Both the position numbers and the translations under genes were made by a program. Positions 7,713 to 16,480 of a DNA stretch of 39,954 nucleotides are shown here, piece by piece (position 1 is the first letter of the stretch; each line of letters opens with the position of its first letter). Source of the DNA: Maccoyibacter sp900556645 (GTDB lineage Bacteria > Bacillota > Clostridia > Lachnospirales > Lachnospiraceae); contig CATWDJ010000015.1 of assembly GCA_958349535.1 (NCBI GenBank), forward strand, positions 1-39,954, written 5' to 3'. The notes under the pieces were generated by a model. It was not told the origin of the DNA. It did not search any database and worked only from the letters and a program-made list of their open reading frames with translations.

Positions 7713-8378
7713 ATGGGAACAATATTAAGAACAGAAAATTTATGCAGATTTTACGGAAGTGGAAGCAGTGAAGTAAAAGCGGTAAACCACATAAATATGG
7801 AGGTACAGCAGGGAGAATTTGTGGCGGTTGTGGGAAAAAGCGGCTCGGGAAAAAGTACCCTGCTGCATCTGTTAGGCGGATTGGATTACCCTACGGAAGG
7901 AAAGGTCTATATCAAAGAAAAAGATATTTTTTCTTTAAAGGAGGATGAACTTGCAGTTTTCCGAAGAAGGAAAATCGGGTTTGTTTTTCAGGTATTTAAT
8001 CTGGTTTCCACCATCAATGTGTGGGAAAATATTGTGCTGCCTTTAGGTTTGGATCATCAGAAAATAGATGAAGCATTCATGATGGAGATTATTACCACTC
8101 TGGGACTGGAGGACCGTTTAGAGCATCTTCCCAATGCTTTGTCAGGAGGACAGCAGCAGAGAGTTGCCATAGCAAGGGCATTGGCAACCAGACCGGATAT
8201 TATCTTTGCGGATGAGCCTACGGGAAATTTGGATTCTAAAACCAGTGATGAGGTTATATCGCTGCTAAAGATGTCGGCTCAGAAGTTTGGACAGACGTTG
8301 GTGATGATTACCCATGACGAGGATATAGCACAGATGGCAGACCGGATTATCACGATTGAAGACGGAAAGGTGGTATAG
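7713..8378 (+). CDS. ABC transporter ATP-binding protein (MacB/LolD/BceA type)
   Basis: 221 residues with Walker A GKSGSGKST, signature LSGGQQQRV, Walker B IIFADEPTGNLDS and the switch His in ITHDE. DEPTGNLDS is diagnostic for the MacB/LolD/BceA subfamily that works with FtsX-type permeases, matching the next gene. The ATG at 7713 has AGAGGTGA 3-4 nt upstream; longer in-frame starts from 7656 add a charged, non-conserved tail. It probably drives mechanotransmission by the permease for drug removal or envelope homeostasis. Confidence 0.9.
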   Translation: MGTILRTENLCRFYGSGSSEVKAVNHINMEVQQGEFVAVVGKSGSGKSTLLHLLGGLDYPTEGKVYIKEKDIFSLKEDELAVFRRRKIGFVFQVFNLVSTINVWENIVLPLGLDHQKIDEAFMMEIITTLGLEDRLEHLPNALSGGQQQRVAIARALATRPDIIFADEPTGNLDSKTSDEVISLLKMSAQKFGQTLVMITHDEDIAQMADRIITIEDGKVV

Positions 8379-8380
8379 AT

Positions 8381-9799
8381 ATGGATACAGTTACAAAACT
8401 GGCACTTGCCAACGATAAGAAGAACCGCACCCGGAGTATTCTGGTCATCATATCCATCTGTATTACCACCATGCTTCTGACGGCTATTGCCACGGTGGGA
8501 TACGGAACGATAAAGTCCAACCGTGTCAATGCCGGAGAATTGTACGGAAGTTACTATGGAAGCTTTAACGGTGTAGATAAAAATCAACTGGAAGAGATGA
8601 AACTACGAAGTGAATTTACGGAAATAGGAACCATGGCGGTGCTGGGATTTACCGACAGTGACGGAAAGCTGCGGTATGCGGATGACGTTTCACTGGAAAT
8701 GACCAATATGTCGGGAAAACTGATAAAGGGCAGTTTCCCAAAGGAAAAAAATGAAATTGCGGCAACGCCATCTTTTTTTAAAAGCTGTGGAATAAAAAAT
8801 CCTAGATTAGGAGAAGCGGTAAAGGTCAATTACCGGCGAAACCTCAGTACCCCTTATGGGGAGGAAACCTTTGTTATCAGTGGGATTGTAAAAGAAGAGA
8901 AGGAATCTGTAATTCCAAATCTGAGTGCCTTTGTATCAAAGGAATATTATCAGGAAAAAGTTTCAGAGGAATCCAGAAGCTATATTGTATATTTCAGACT
9001 GGACAAATCCGTGGATATCAATGCGGATAACGGGGAAGAGACTCTCAAGGAGTTGGCAAAAAAATGCGGAGTGGATGCAAAGGCTGTGTCGGATAATCAC
9101 GCCTATCTGATGTGGGCGTTGGATCCGGGGCTGGAGACTATGGCAGTCTGTATTGTGATTATGTTTGCCGTGGTACTTTTATCCATTGTGGTCATTTATA
9201 ATATATTTCAGGTAGGAATCGTACAAAAAGTTCAGGAATATGGAAAGGTACATGCATTGGGAGCCACCAGAAAGCAGATGAAAGCTTTGATTTGGAGAGA
9301 AGGAATGTTTTTAGGACTGGTGGGAATTCCTGCAGGACTGGTTTTGGGATATGGAACGGCAGAGGGATTTTTTGCATGGCTGATGAAATTAAGTGAGGAA
9401 TCCACCCATATCCATCGGATAAAAGTCTCGCTTCTTTCTCCTACAATATTTTTGGCAGTGGCACTAATCTGTTTTTTGACCGTATGGGTATCCCTGAAAA
9501 AACCGATGAAGACTGTGGCAAATATTTCTCCTGTGGAGGCAATGCGGTATCAGGAGGAAAACAGTAAAAAGGCAAAGGAGGGAATCCGCAAAGGTAAAAA
9601 AGACATCTCCGTTTTGGGTTTGACCAGAGCAAATCTGGCAAGCAGAAAAAAGAGAACGATACAGACCATTGTTACCATGGGACTGTCCTGCGTGCTGTTT
9701 GTGGTTATGGCAAATTTTGCGGGAAATATGGATGCGGAATATGATGCAAAAAAAGTGTGGAAAGCGGAAAATTTGAGATTGCTCTGGATTACAGTATGA
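8381..9799 (+). CDS. FtsX-family ABC permease, N-terminal part (frameshifted gene)
   Basis: The first 472 codons of a permease that would be about 811 residues if the frame were restored. It shows a first transmembrane helix (about 20-42), an extracytoplasmic domain, an FtsX-type block of three helices (about 255-375), and a further helix ending in VVMANFAG. The frame is lost after EYDAKK at an A7 run; the last ~10 residues are off-frame. It starts 2 nt after the ATPase stop. The gene is either a recent pseudogene, a sequencing error in the homopolymer, or a site of slippage. Confidence 0.8.
   Translation: MDTVTKLALANDKKNRTRSILVIISICITTMLLTAIATVGYGTIKSNRVNAGELYGSYYGSFNGVDKNQLEEMKLRSEFTEIGTMAVLGFTDSDGKLRYADDVSLEMTNMSGKLIKGSFPKEKNEIAATPSFFKSCGIKNPRLGEAVKVNYRRNLSTPYGEETFVISGIVKEEKESVIPNLSAFVSKEYYQEKVSEESRSYIVYFRLDKSVDINADNGEETLKELAKKCGVDAKAVSDNHAYLMWALDPGLETMAVCIVIMFAVVLLSIVVIYNIFQVGIVQKVQEYGKVHALGATRKQMKALIWREGMFLGLVGIPAGLVLGYGTAEGFFAWLMKLSEESTHIHRIKVSLLSPTIFLAVALICFLTVWVSLKKPMKTVANISPVEAMRYQEENSKKAKEGIRKGKKDISVLGLTRANLASRKKRTIQTIVTMGLSCVLFVVMANFAGNMDAEYDAKKVWKAENLRLLWITV
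9748..9754 (+). other. A7 run at the permease frame break
   Basis: In the upstream frame the codons read GCA AAA AAA GTG. One added A, or a -1 slip on this A-AAA-AAA sequence, joins EYDAKK to SVESGKFEIALDYS with no stop between, giving an uninterrupted permease. Confidence 0.75.
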
Positions 9800-10815
9800 A
9801 TGATACTGCATATCCGGAAAATAATTTGGAGTCCATTTTACAGGAGAATCCTATAGACGAAGAACTCATTAAAAAGATTCAGCAGATAAAAGGGGTAAAA
9901 GAAGTAAAGACCCGCCCGGTACTTTTGCTGAAAAAAAAGGATAAAAACGGCAAGGAGGCGAAGGCTTACCAGAGTATCGAGGTATTGGACCGGGAGGCTT
10001 TTGAATGGGAAAAGGAACAGGGAAGTACTATGGGGACTTTGGATTATGAAAAGGCATCGGAGGATGACGAGATAATCTACGGATGGTCTTACTGGTGGGA
10101 TGAGACCGGATTGAAAATGGGGGAAAAGAACAGCTTTATCTTGTCTGACGGAACGGAAAGTAAAACCATGGACAGTGTGGTAAGAGGTTCCTTCGGAGCA
10201 GTGGATACGGATTGGGTAATGACTGAGGACACCTATGAGAAACTGGGTTTTCAGACACCTACGTGGTTTAAAGTATGGGTAGACTGTGAGAAAGACATGG
10301 AAAAAAATGTGGAGGCGGAATTAAAGCAATTATTGTCTGAAAAAGAACACCTACAAATGCAAAGCTACGAGCAGGCATTAAAGATATCGGAAAACAGTAT
10401 CCTAATGATGAAAACCATGAGTTATTCCCTTACGGCAATGATAGCGGTCATCAGTTTTCTGAACATGGCCAATACCCTGATTACCAGCGTGGTAATCCGA
10501 AAACAGGAATTCGGGATGCTACAAGCCATTGGCATGACCGACCGGCAGCTTAATATGAGCCTTCAGGCAGAAGGAATTATTTTTACGGCAGGAACGGTAA
10601 TTGTGGCAATGTTGGTGGGAGTTCCGGCGGGCTATGGTGTGTTTCGGTATGGCAGAGCTAACGGATGGTTGGGACTCTACCAATATCATTTACCGATAAA
10701 GGAGCTGTTGGTGCTGATTGTATTTCTGGTGGTATTTCAGGTAATCCTGTCATTGGTGCTTACAAGGAGCCAGAAAAAAGAATCTTTGGTAGAGCGTATT
10801 TCTTATCAGGGATAG
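9757..10815 (+). CDS. FtsX-family ABC permease, C-terminal part (frameshifted gene)
   Basis: 352 codons in the -1 frame relative to the first part, openable from a GTG at 9757. No ribosome binding site precedes that GTG, so independent translation is unlikely. It contains the large extracytoplasmic domain and a second FtsX block with three hydrophobic helices; QEFGMLQAIGMTDRQL is a typical FtsX loop. Together the two parts give the duplicated-FtsX architecture with about eight membrane helices. Confidence 0.8.
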   Translation: MESGKFEIALDYSMNDTAYPENNLESILQENPIDEELIKKIQQIKGVKEVKTRPVLLLKKKDKNGKEAKAYQSIEVLDREAFEWEKEQGSTMGTLDYEKASEDDEIIYGWSYWWDETGLKMGEKNSFILSDGTESKTMDSVVRGSFGAVDTDWVMTEDTYEKLGFQTPTWFKVWVDCEKDMEKNVEAELKQLLSEKEHLQMQSYEQALKISENSILMMKTMSYSLTAMIAVISFLNMANTLITSVVIRKQEFGMLQAIGMTDRQLNMSLQAEGIIFTAGTVIVAMLVGVPAGYGVFRYGRANGWLGLYQYHLPIKELLVLIVFLVVFQVILSLVLTRSQKKESLVERISYQG

Positions 10816-10854
10816 ACAAGACGGTTATATTTCAAAAATCTTTTACTTACAAAA

Positions 10855-10902
10855 AATCTGTTTTTGGATTAAAATAGAAAATAGGAAAAGTAAAAACAGA
10901 TT
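10855..10902. repeat. Inverted repeat in the carD-like 5' leader
   Basis: A perfect 11-bp inverted repeat (AATCTGTTTTT/AAAAACAGATT) with a 26-nt spacer, ending 18 nt before the CarD-like start codon. It could be an operator or an RNA hairpin near the ribosome binding site. Confidence 0.5.
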
Positions 10903-10919
10903 AGAAAGAGAGTGAAGAG

Positions 10920-11429
10920 ATGTTTGAAGTAGGCGATTACATTGTATATGGAAATCAGGGAGTGTGCAGAGTAGAAGGAATCGGACCGATGCATATGGAC
11001 GGAATAAAGACTGACCGTTTGTATTATACGCTGCTTCCGGTCTATATCAGCGGCAGCACCGTATATACGCCTGTGGATAATACAAAGGTAATCCTGCGGC
11101 AGATTATTTCAAAAGAAGAAGCAATGAATCTATTGGAAGAGATTCCCCAGCTAGAGCAGATAGACGTTACCGACGAAAAGGGAAGGGAACAGATTTATAA
11201 GGATGCTCTGGCAAGCTGTGATTGCAGAGAATTGGTAAGAATTATTAAGACTCTGTATCTCCGCAGACAGTCCAGACTGGAGGACGGCAAGAAGGTCACG
11301 GCTTTGGATGAACGGTATTTTAGGATGGCGGAGGATGCGTTGTACGGGGAACTGGCAATCGCATTGGGGTTAGAAAGAAATGGCGTGGAAGAATATATTA
11401 CCAGATATTTAGAGCAGCACCGCAACTGA
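10920..11429 (+). CDS. CarD-like transcriptional regulator
   Basis: 169 residues. The N-terminal ~60 residues form a CarD/TRCF RNA-polymerase-interacting domain (MFEVGDYIVYGNQGVCRVEGIG and the strand pair LYYTLLPVYISGSTVYTPVDN). The rest is helical, as in Firmicute CarD/CdnL relatives. Such proteins bind the RNA polymerase beta subunit and modulate promoter opening. It is a single gene after the permease, followed by the giant palindrome. GAGTGAAGAG supplies the ribosome binding site. Confidence 0.88.
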   Translation: MFEVGDYIVYGNQGVCRVEGIGPMHMDGIKTDRLYYTLLPVYISGSTVYTPVDNTKVILRQIISKEEAMNLLEEIPQLEQIDVTDEKGREQIYKDALASCDCRELVRIIKTLYLRRQSRLEDGKKVTALDERYFRMAEDALYGELAIALGLERNGVEEYITRYLEQHRN

Positions 11430-11432
11430 AGG

Positions 11433-11992
11433 AAAAAGGCTATCTTAGATGTGCAGAATTCTTATTATTAGAACTTTTGTTGCATTACAGTTCCGATAAA
11501 AGCAAATTTAAAATCTTTTCGAACGAAATTCGAGAATTTTAGAACTTATGACGGAAAATATGTTTCCTGTCTCTTTTACCGACTGAACTGTCCGTGGAGG
11601 ATGTCCGGTCAAAGGAGACATGGCGTGAACTTACTAGTTGCATTAAATAGACGTCCTCACAGACGATATAAAACCGCCGTATCAGAAACTCAAAACGTTC
11701 TATTATTAAAAATCAGATAGAACGTTTCTCAAACAGTCTGATACGGCGGTTACGTTTTGTTCGGACGTCTATATAAATGCCACACGAAAGTCCCCGCAAC
11801 ATGTCTTAGCTTTGACGAACATCCCCACGGACTGTGCAGGCGTTAAAAAGACAGGAATTATTACATCTTTCCGTCATAGGTTCGTAAAAATTCCGAATTT
11901 CGTGAGATGATTTGAAAATTTGTTTTTATCGGAACTGTAATACAATACAACTTCTTGTAATAAAAATTCTGCACATCTAGGATAGCTTTTTT
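11433..11992. repeat. 560-bp imperfect palindrome between convergent genes
   Basis: The whole gap between the CarD-like gene and the convergent HD gene folds back on itself. Outer ends are 11433-11444 with 11981-11992 (A-run side and T-run side). Examples of matched blocks: 11485-11500 with 11925-11940 (16/16), 11523-11532 with 11894-11903 (10/10), 11547-11557 with 11868-11878 (11/11), and 11649-11656 with 11763-11770 (8/8). The core holds 11673-11686 with 11737-11750 (14/14) and 11694-11703 with 11717-11726 (10/10). No plausible gene lies inside. The ends resemble a bidirectional terminator. No target-site duplication or transposase was found. Confidence 0.88.
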
Positions 11993-11995
11993 CAT

Positions 11996-12484
11996 TTATT
12001 TTGCAGAGGCAGAGGCAAATAGCCGCTGTTTGTAATTCTGGTACATTTCCGCAGAAGCACAGATTTTATCCGCAAGGGATACAATCCAGCTCTCCTTGTA
12101 GGCAGGAAACGCCGGGGTAAGAGGAAACATATGACGAAGAATGATATTTTCCTCCATTGCTGTCAAAGGGCAATCCTGTCTGGCATTGTCCAAAGCAAAT
12201 CTGGGATGCTTAAAGCCGTGAGGGCTGTGGGCGGGATTTTTTTCGTGCCAGTCATATAAAAAATAATCATGAAGCAAAGCACCTCTGATAAGAGAGAGGT
12301 AATTTACATCCAAATGATATTTATCGGCAATTTTACAGCTCATAAAAGCAACATTGATGCAATGCTCGTATACGGTAATGCCGCCGTGCTGTGTATAATT
12401 TTTAGTTTCCAGAAAACGGGCGTGTTCTTCCAAATGTTTTATCTCATGTTCAATTAATAAACGATAAGTTTCCTGACGTTCCAA
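11996..12484 (-). CDS. HD-domain protein, putative phosphohydrolase
   Basis: 162 residues with the metal-binding pattern of HD hydrolases: His41 (VYEHC), the His72-Asp73 pair (LLHDYFLYDW) and a later Asp in SLADK. The family hydrolyses phosphomonoesters or phosphodiesters, often of nucleotides; the substrate is unknown. The start is TTG, supported by AAAGGAG about 7 nt upstream on the minus strand. It is transcribed toward the CarD-like gene, and its stop abuts the palindrome, whose left end would give a T-run terminator for this strand. Confidence 0.82.
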   Translation of the reverse strand: MERQETYRLLIEHEIKHLEEHARFLETKNYTQHGGITVYEHCINVAFMSCKIADKYHLDVNYLSLIRGALLHDYFLYDWHEKNPAHSPHGFKHPRFALDNARQDCPLTAMEENIILRHMFPLTPAFPAYKESWIVSLADKICASAEMYQNYKQRLFASASAK

Positions 12485-12520
12485 TCGTAGCTCCTTTCCG
12501 GCAATGCCAAAGTGCGGTCG

Positions 12521-12549
12521 TTGCTTTTTACCTTTGTGAGAATTATAAT
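12521..12549 (+). promoter_or_regulatory. Promoter of the GNAT acetyltransferase gene
   Basis: TTGCTT, a 17-bp spacer and TATAAT at 12544-12549, in the short divergent gap with the HD gene. Confidence 0.6.
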
Positions 12550-12628
12550 AAAAAGGATAAACAGTTTCAATAAATAATATGTAAAAAACATGGAATATTC
12601 ACAAAAGAATAAATTTAGGAGGATGATT

Positions 12629-13183
12629 ATGAGAATAGAAGAACGGAAAATTTTGTTGAAAAACGGTGAGACGGCAATTCTGAGAAGTCCTCAAAAAGAG
12701 GATGCCCAGCAGATGATTGACTATATGAGGGCTACCTCCGGGGAAACCAATTATATGGTGCGTTACCCGGAGGAGATTTCCATGACCATAGAAGAGGAGC
12801 AGGAGCTGATAGAACGGGTGAAAGAATCTGAGGATGAAGTGTTTACCGGACTTTTTGTAGGGGATAAAATGATTGGCAATGCCAACATTCATATGATTTT
12901 AAATCGAATCAGAACCAGACATCGTGCCTCCTTTGGAATTTCCATCCGTCAGGAATACTGGGGAATGGGACTGGGCAGTGTGCTTTTGGAAAAATGTCTG
13001 GAGTGTGCAAAGCAGATAGGCTATGAGCAGGTGGAACTGGAAGTAGTATCTACCAATGAACGGGGAATCCACCTCTATGAAAAATACGGTTTTGAAAATT
13101 TTGGAACCGTAAAACATGCCCAAAGAATGAAGGATGGAAGCTATCAGGATGAGTATCTGATGATTTGTTTTCTGCAGCAGTAA
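12629..13183 (+). CDS. GNAT-family N-acetyltransferase
   Basis: 184 residues with the acetyl-CoA loop QEYWGMGLGSVLLEKCLECA (Q/R-x-x-G-x-G/A) and the usual C-terminal NERGIHLYEKYGFE. It resembles cytoplasmic RimJ/RimL-like acetyltransferases; the acceptor (amine, protein terminus or antibiotic) cannot be deduced. The ATG at 12629 is 6 nt after AGGAGG. An in-frame ATG at 12623 touches that site and is unlikely. Confidence 0.85.
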   Translation: MRIEERKILLKNGETAILRSPQKEDAQQMIDYMRATSGETNYMVRYPEEISMTIEEEQELIERVKESEDEVFTGLFVGDKMIGNANIHMILNRIRTRHRASFGISIRQEYWGMGLGSVLLEKCLECAKQIGYEQVELEVVSTNERGIHLYEKYGFENFGTVKHAQRMKDGSYQDEYLMICFLQQ

Positions 13184-13204
13184 AGAAGGATGAGAAAAGT
13201 CGCA

Positions 13205-13234
13205 TTGACAGAACAGAGGGAGGTCCGATATACT
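13205..13234 (+). promoter_or_regulatory. Promoter of the ArsR-receiver gene
   Basis: TTGACA, an 18-bp spacer and TATACT at 13229-13234. No copy of the ATATGAA-type operator found at the ATPase promoter is visible here. Confidence 0.65.
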
Positions 13235-13254
13235 GTAAAAAAGGGGTGTTTTAG

Positions 13255-13983
13255 GTGGAAAAAGAAGAAATAATTGAAAATATAGAACAAGATATGATAC
13301 CGGATACTTATGTGGAAAAGCTGGCATCTTTTTTTAAATCGGTAAGTGAAGAGAATCGTGTAAGAATCATATATGCTCTTTCCAAACAGGAGCTGTGTGT
13401 TAATGACCTGGCGGCGGCATTGAGGCTTTCCCAGTCGCTGGTTTCCCATCAATTAAAGATATTAAAGTTGGAGGGCCAGGTAAAGTCCCGAAGGGAGGGG
13501 AAAAATATCTATTACTCCTTGGACGATCAGCATGTAGTAGATATTTTTGAGGAAGCATTGAAGCATATCAAACACCGTGTGGAAGAGGGAAAGGATGAGG
13601 TGATGAATATGAAAAAACGCAAAGTATTGGTAGTGGATGACAGTGGAATGATGCTTCGGACCATCAAAGGAGTGTTGGAGAAGGAATACGAGGTATCTCT
13701 TGCCAATTCGGCAATGAAAGCCTTTGCAGCAATTGAAAATTCCAAACCGGATGTGATTCTGCTGGATTATGAAATGCCGGTCTGTGACGGAAAAATGATG
13801 TTTGAGATGCTCAGAGGAAACCCGGAGACGGAGGATATTCCGGTATTCTTTCTGACGGCAGTAGCAGAAAAAGAGAAGATTGTTGAAGTGTTGGAATTGC
13901 AGCCGGAGGGATATATCTTAAAGCCTATTGCAGGTAAGAAGATTATCAGTCGGTTGGAAGAATTTTTTAACGGCGGAGAATAA
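13255..13983 (+). CDS. ArsR/SmtB-type metal sensor fused to a response-regulator receiver
   Basis: 242 residues in two domains. Residues ~15-112 are an ArsR winged helix (recognition helix SQSLVSHQLKILK). Its last helix carries Asp91, His93, His104 and His107, the spacing (D-x-H, +11 H, +3 H) of the alpha5 Zn/Co site in CzrA/SmtB; the CadC-type LCVCD motif is reduced to LCVND. Residues ~120-240 are a receiver with Asp128/129, phospho-acceptor Asp171 (LLDYEMP), Thr201 and Lys223 (ILKP). The start is GTG behind AAGGGG. An internal ATG at 13609 could also yield a free receiver. It is followed after 2 nt by a hybrid kinase and then a metal ATPase. ArsR-receiver fusions are unfamiliar to me. Confidence 0.88.
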   Translation: MEKEEIIENIEQDMIPDTYVEKLASFFKSVSEENRVRIIYALSKQELCVNDLAAALRLSQSLVSHQLKILKLEGQVKSRREGKNIYYSLDDQHVVDIFEEALKHIKHRVEEGKDEVMNMKKRKVLVVDDSGMMLRTIKGVLEKEYEVSLANSAMKAFAAIENSKPDVILLDYEMPVCDGKMMFEMLRGNPETEDIPVFFLTAVAEKEKIVEVLELQPEGYILKPIAGKKIISRLEEFFNGGE

Positions 13984-13985
13984 GT

Positions 13986-16394
13986 ATGATAAAAATGCAG
14001 ATAGCACTATTGATAGCGACGATATATATCGCCGTCTTATATTTTAGTGCTAAGAGAAAGAACACCTATAACCATGGACTTTTCAGTCAGATGCTGCTGG
14101 CGGCGATTGTGAATCTCAGTTTTGATATGATTACCGTATATACGGTAAATCATTTGGATACGGTGCCTCCTATTTTGAATCGCTTTTTCCATACTATCTT
14201 TATTGGCTCTATTCTGATTTTTGCTTTTTTGTTTTTTAAATATGTGTATTTTACTATTATGACGGCAGCGGGAAAAGGGGGAAAGATACGTTTTTTCTGG
14301 CATCCGTTGTTGGTAATAGCATTATTACTGCTAATATTTGGAAAAATGGTGTATATAGAGACTCCTAAGGGAAACTATTCCTATGGAATATCGGTAATAT
14401 CCGCTTTCATATTGGTGGGATGCTGCCTGTTGGTATCGCTTTTTTACATCATTCGATATCGTAACGCACTTACTCGAAAAAAATGGATGTTGATTTTGAC
14501 GCCATTGCTTATCGAATTAATAATTTCTGCAATACAGTTATTCTATCCAACTTCATTGATTAGCGGATTTGGGATTTTTATGATGACGTTATCTATCTAT
14601 CTGATTCATGAAAGTCCAGATATTCAGATGGCGGAGGAACTAAAGGAAGCCAAGGCGAAGGCGGAGAGAGCCAGTCAGGCAAAGTCGGATTTTCTGGCAA
14701 ATATGTCTCATGAAATAAGGACACCTATCAATGCCATTGTCGGAATGGACGAAATGATTTTGCGGGAATATCAGGATGAAGAGTTGATGGAGTATGCATC
14801 CAATATCCAGAGTGCGGCAAAGACGCTGTTGTCTCTGATAAATGATTTGTTGGATTTGTCCAAGATTGAAGCGGGAAAAATGGAATTGTTACCGGTATCT
14901 TATCATCTGTCCTCGGTATTGAATGATTTGGTAAATCTGATTGATTTCCGATGTAAGGAAAAGAATTTGGAACTAAATATTCATGTGGAGGAGAAAACGC
15001 CGGAGGAGCTCTTCGGAGATGATGTACGAATCAAACAGATTGTGACAAATCTGCTTACCAATGCAGTAAAATATACAAAAGAAGGAAGCGTTACCCTCAG
15101 CGTAGATTTTGAAGAACAGCAACAGGACACCATCATCCTACGGATAGAGGTAAAGGATACAGGAATCGGAATCCGGGAAGAGGACAGAGAAAAACTGTTT
15201 GAGTCTTTCCGCAGATTAGACGAAGAACAAAATCGGGAGATTGAGGGTACCGGACTGGGAATGAACATTACCCAGCGTCTTATTGATATGATGGATGGAA
15301 AACTGGAGGTGGAGAGTGTCTACGGCGAAGGTTCCGTATTCCGTGTTCTTCTGCCCCAGAAGGTAATGTCATGGGATGCCATCGGAGATTATCAGAAACG
15401 GTATGAGCAGTTCCTGAAGAAAAAAAGTTCTTATCAGCCGAAATTCTGTGCACCGGATGCCCGAATCTTATTGGTAGATGACAACGAGATTAATCTGAAG
15501 GTGGCACAAAACCTTTTAAAAGAGACAAAGATTCAGATAGAGACAGCGATGAGCGGTGAGGAATCCTTAGAACTGGCGGCAGAGAACCATTATGATTTGA
15601 TTCTGATGGATCATATGATGCCGGGAATGGACGGAATAGAAGCTTTGCACCGATTAAAAGAGATGTCCGATATTCCATGTCAAGATACTCCGGTTATTAT
15701 TTTGACGGCCAATGCCATTGCAGGAGCGAAAGAGATGTATCTGGCAGAAGGATTTACAGACTTTTTGTCAAAGCCTCTGGATGGTAATAAACTGGAAGCG
15801 GTCATTCGGTCCTATCTGCCGGAGGAATTGCTGCAGAAGCCGGGAAAATATGAGCTGAAGCAGCCTGAAAAAGAAGAAACCGGGATAGATGAGGAGCTAT
15901 TGCGAACTTTCTGTGTTACCAGAAAGGCAAAGATTGCACAGATAGAGAAAGCTTTGGAGGAACAGGATGTCCGCAGATATACCGTGGAAGTCCATGCATT
16001 AAAAAGTGCAGCAGCAGTAGTGGGAGCCACGGAACTGTCGGGAATGGCAGCATATCTGGAGGGCTGCGGAAATCAAAACTTCTGGGAAGAAATAGAACGC
16101 CAGACCCCAAAGCTGTTGGAATTGTATGAAAAGGTGGGAACTGAGTACGAGAGCCGCCTGCCAAAACGGGGAAAGGAAAAACAGGAGATATCCGCGGAAG
16201 AACTTCGGGAACTGTTGCAAACCCTGCGTCAGGCATTGGAGGTCTTTGATTTGGATACAGCCGACGGAGCAGTTGAACAGTTGACAAATACGAAGCTGCC
16301 GGAAAGCTTAGAACAGGTTATGGAAGAGTTGACGTCTGCGGTGGCAGATGTGGATGTGGATAAGGGAATTGCAATTATAGACGGATGGCTGTAA
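13986..16394 (+). CDS. Hybrid sensor histidine kinase (7TM-like, HK-REC-Hpt)
   Basis: 802 residues. About six or seven membrane helices (1-205), a short coiled linker, HisKA with His242 (SHEIRTP), an ATPase domain (N-box NLLTNAVKYTKEG, DTGIGI, GTGLGM), a receiver with Asp542 (LMDHMMPGMDG) and Lys596, and an Hpt domain with His670 (VEVHALKSAAAVVGA). The chain is His242 to Asp542 to His670 and needs a final receiver; the ArsR-receiver protein encoded 2 nt upstream is the obvious candidate. No metal-binding ectodomain is visible, so the signal would be sensed in or near the membrane. Confidence 0.9.
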   Translation: MIKMQIALLIATIYIAVLYFSAKRKNTYNHGLFSQMLLAAIVNLSFDMITVYTVNHLDTVPPILNRFFHTIFIGSILIFAFLFFKYVYFTIMTAAGKGGKIRFFWHPLLVIALLLLIFGKMVYIETPKGNYSYGISVISAFILVGCCLLVSLFYIIRYRNALTRKKWMLILTPLLIELIISAIQLFYPTSLISGFGIFMMTLSIYLIHESPDIQMAEELKEAKAKAERASQAKSDFLANMSHEIRTPINAIVGMDEMILREYQDEELMEYASNIQSAAKTLLSLINDLLDLSKIEAGKMELLPVSYHLSSVLNDLVNLIDFRCKEKNLELNIHVEEKTPEELFGDDVRIKQIVTNLLTNAVKYTKEGSVTLSVDFEEQQQDTIILRIEVKDTGIGIREEDREKLFESFRRLDEEQNREIEGTGLGMNITQRLIDMMDGKLEVESVYGEGSVFRVLLPQKVMSWDAIGDYQKRYEQFLKKKSSYQPKFCAPDARILLVDDNEINLKVAQNLLKETKIQIETAMSGEESLELAAENHYDLILMDHMMPGMDGIEALHRLKEMSDIPCQDTPVIILTANAIAGAKEMYLAEGFTDFLSKPLDGNKLEAVIRSYLPEELLQKPGKYELKQPEKEETGIDEELLRTFCVTRKAKIAQIEKALEEQDVRRYTVEVHALKSAAAVVGATELSGMAAYLEGCGNQNFWEEIERQTPKLLELYEKVGTEYESRLPKRGKEKQEISAEELRELLQTLRQALEVFDLDTADGAVEQLTNTKLPESLEQVMEELTSAVADVDVDKGIAIIDGWL

Positions 16395-16411
16395 GGTCAT
16401 CCGTTTTTTAT
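16381..16411 (+). terminator. Rho-independent terminator overlapping the kinase stop
   Basis: A 7-bp stem ACGGATG/CATCCGT followed by a T run; the kinase stop codon lies in the loop. It separates the kinase unit from the ATPase, which has its own promoter. Confidence 0.75.
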
Positions 16412-16441
16412 TAATAAAAAATCTCAATAAAAAGAAACATA

Positions 16442-16470
16442 TTGACATATCCTGAAATATGAATTATCAT
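16442..16470 (+). promoter_or_regulatory. Promoter of the metal ATPase gene
   Basis: TTGACA, a 17-bp spacer and TATCAT at 16465-16470. The start point is expected near 16477, directly on the ArsR-like operator. Confidence 0.75.
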
Positions 16471-16480
16471 ATAAATGAAC

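Noticed and set aside
9748..9799. Programmed -1 frameshifting as the definite explanation for the permease break
   Set aside because: The A7 sequence permits slippage, but no downstream stem-loop or upstream Shine-Dalgarno-like stimulator is convincing; a plain indel or sequence error is equally likely.
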